Of a stretch of 62,950 nt of DNA, positions 62,199-62,950 are shown one piece after another. The position numbers were made by a program, and so were the translations under genes. The stretch covers positions 1-62,950 of the forward strand of contig JAFIGH010000015.1 in NCBI GenBank assembly GCA_020831525.1, in the 5' to 3' direction. The notes beneath the pieces were generated by a model. It was not told the origin of the DNA, searched no databases, and was given only the letters and a program-made list of their open reading frames with translations. Numbering within the stretch: the first letter of the stretch is position 1; every line of letters begins with the position of its first letter. The DNA is from Opitutales bacterium. Its GTDB lineage: Bacteria > Verrucomicrobiota > Verrucomicrobiia > Opitutales > Oceanipulchritudinaceae.

Positions 62199-62950
62199 AT
62201 GTCCACGCTACACAGGTCCGCCTTTTCCCGTCCGGCGCTCCTCGCCGCCCTCGACCCCGCGCTCCTGCGCGCCTTTCTCGCGCCCCACGCCGCCTTCTTC
62301 ACCGCGCGCGGCGTGGCCCTCGATCCCGCGCCCGATCCGGCCGCCCTCGCCGCCGTCTTCATGGAGCCCGGCCCCGACACGCCGCCCGACCTGATCAACG
62401 CGCTCTTCTGCGTCAAGGAGCTGAGCGTGCCCGCCACCGCCGACGCCCTTATCGCCGAGGCGGCGCGGCTGCGCCTCACGCTGCCGCCCGCCGCCACGCA
62501 GCCCGAGATTGCCATGCGCCTCTGGCTGGCCGATCCCGCCGCCGTCATCACCCTCCACGCCAAGCACTCCATGCTGCGCGTGCGCTCGTTCGAATACTTC
62601 AGCTCTGTCGGCGACGACAACGAGCCCCCGGAACCCTCCGCCGGCATCCTCTCCGCGCTCGCCCGCGACCTCGACCACTGGTTGACACAAAAGGGCAGGG
62701 GAGCGGGCTCGCGCGTGCACGCCCATCCGCGCCGCGACGAGATCTGGTTCCTCATCCGCCGCGGCGACCTCCCGCGCCGCGAGGTCGCCATCGAGAACGG
62801 CACCCGCCGCGCCATGGCCTTCCGCCCGGAGAAGACCGACGTCATCGTCTACAACCAGACCACCTGCGAACTCGGGGTCAACGCCCCCACACGCGCGCAT
62901 TGCCTATGCAAGATTACCGCAAGGTTCTTTGATGTGGTCGGGAGGAGGGC
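62199..62950 (+). CDS. Unrecognised defence-neighbourhood protein, runs off the right edge
   Basis: The frame from the ATG at 62199 stays open to the end of the window (at least 250 residues). It begins MSTLHRSAFSRPALLAALDP, with segments LINALFCVKELSVPATADAL (helical), HAKHSMLRVRSFEYFSSVGD, DEIWFLIRRGDLPRREVAIE, and RPEKTDVIVYNQTTCELGVN. The WFLIRRGD..RRE and RPEKxDVxVY segments look like a conserved family that I recall from environmental genomes near restriction systems, function unknown. It is probably the next gene of the island and may belong to the hsd operon. Confidence 0.65.
   Translation, partial: MSTLHRSAFSRPALLAALDPALLRAFLAPHAAFFTARGVALDPAPDPAALAAVFMEPGPDTPPDLINALFCVKELSVPATADALIAEAARLRLTLPPAATQPEIAMRLWLADPAAVITLHAKHSMLRVRSFEYFSSVGDDNEPPEPSAGILSALARDLDHWLTQKGRGAGSRVHAHPRRDEIWFLIRRGDLPRREVAIENGTRRAMAFRPEKTDVIVYNQTTCELGVNAPTRAHCLCKITARFFDVVGRR

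Overview
The window is GC-rich (roughly 60%) and looks like a chromosomal contig of a Verrucomicrobiota member, probably class Opitutae. The signs are a PEP-CTERM protein with an Opitutae-like tail (IPEPSTYAALFG followed by RRRRR), very large beta-rich secreted proteins, a cytochrome b-like membrane region fused to a Planctomycetes/Verrucomicrobia-type cytochrome c domain, and core genes (eno, accB-accC, pgsA-pgpA, rpmH-rnpA-yidD-yidC) of the expected gram-negative type. Lineage is inferred from protein style, not from a marker tree.

Region by region. 1-17 kb: a decayed toxin-antitoxin locus, a cytochrome fusion protein, enolase, a UbiB-like kinase and a cardiolipin synthase, then a cluster of membrane and stress-type proteins (DUF892, a lipoprotein, two AI-2E transporters, two PGPGW membrane proteins, YihY/BrkB, a PRC-PRC-BON protein, a glycine-zipper stress protein, an lmo0937-type peptide). 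17-27 kb: housekeeping, with an oligopeptide-binding lipoprotein, a large RG-rich protein of unknown function, pgsA-pgpA, and on the minus strand accB-accC-asp23-amaP-like-thiE-rodZ-like. 27-34 kb: two large head-to-head genes that both lose their N-termini at about 31,464, a rearrangement or assembly breakpoint. 34-44 kb: DUF4242, then rpmH-rnpA-yidD-yidC (minus) beside an AT-rich stretch, a choloylglycine-hydrolase-like enzyme, a GH20-like glycosidase with a sodium/solute symporter, a VapBC pair with a broken toxin, and the PEP-CTERM protein.

45 kb to the right edge reads as a genomic island. It starts with the 3' half of a CAT-anticodon tRNA (an att-site remnant), a tyrosine integrase and an excisionase-like HTH protein. 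Next is a seven-gene minus-strand operon (ArsR-family regulator, TolC-like outer-membrane protein, HlyD-like adaptor, ABC ATPase, two FtsX-type permeases, an exported OB-fold-like protein) that looks like a metal-responsive tripartite efflux system. Divergent from it is a type I restriction-modification operon, hsdM-hsdS-(DUF3800, BECR-nuclease-like protein, small ORF)-hsdR, followed by an unrecognised gene that runs off the window. The extra genes between hsdS and hsdR are the best candidate for an undescribed accessory defence module.

Most entries rest on motif and family recognition by eye; no database search was run.
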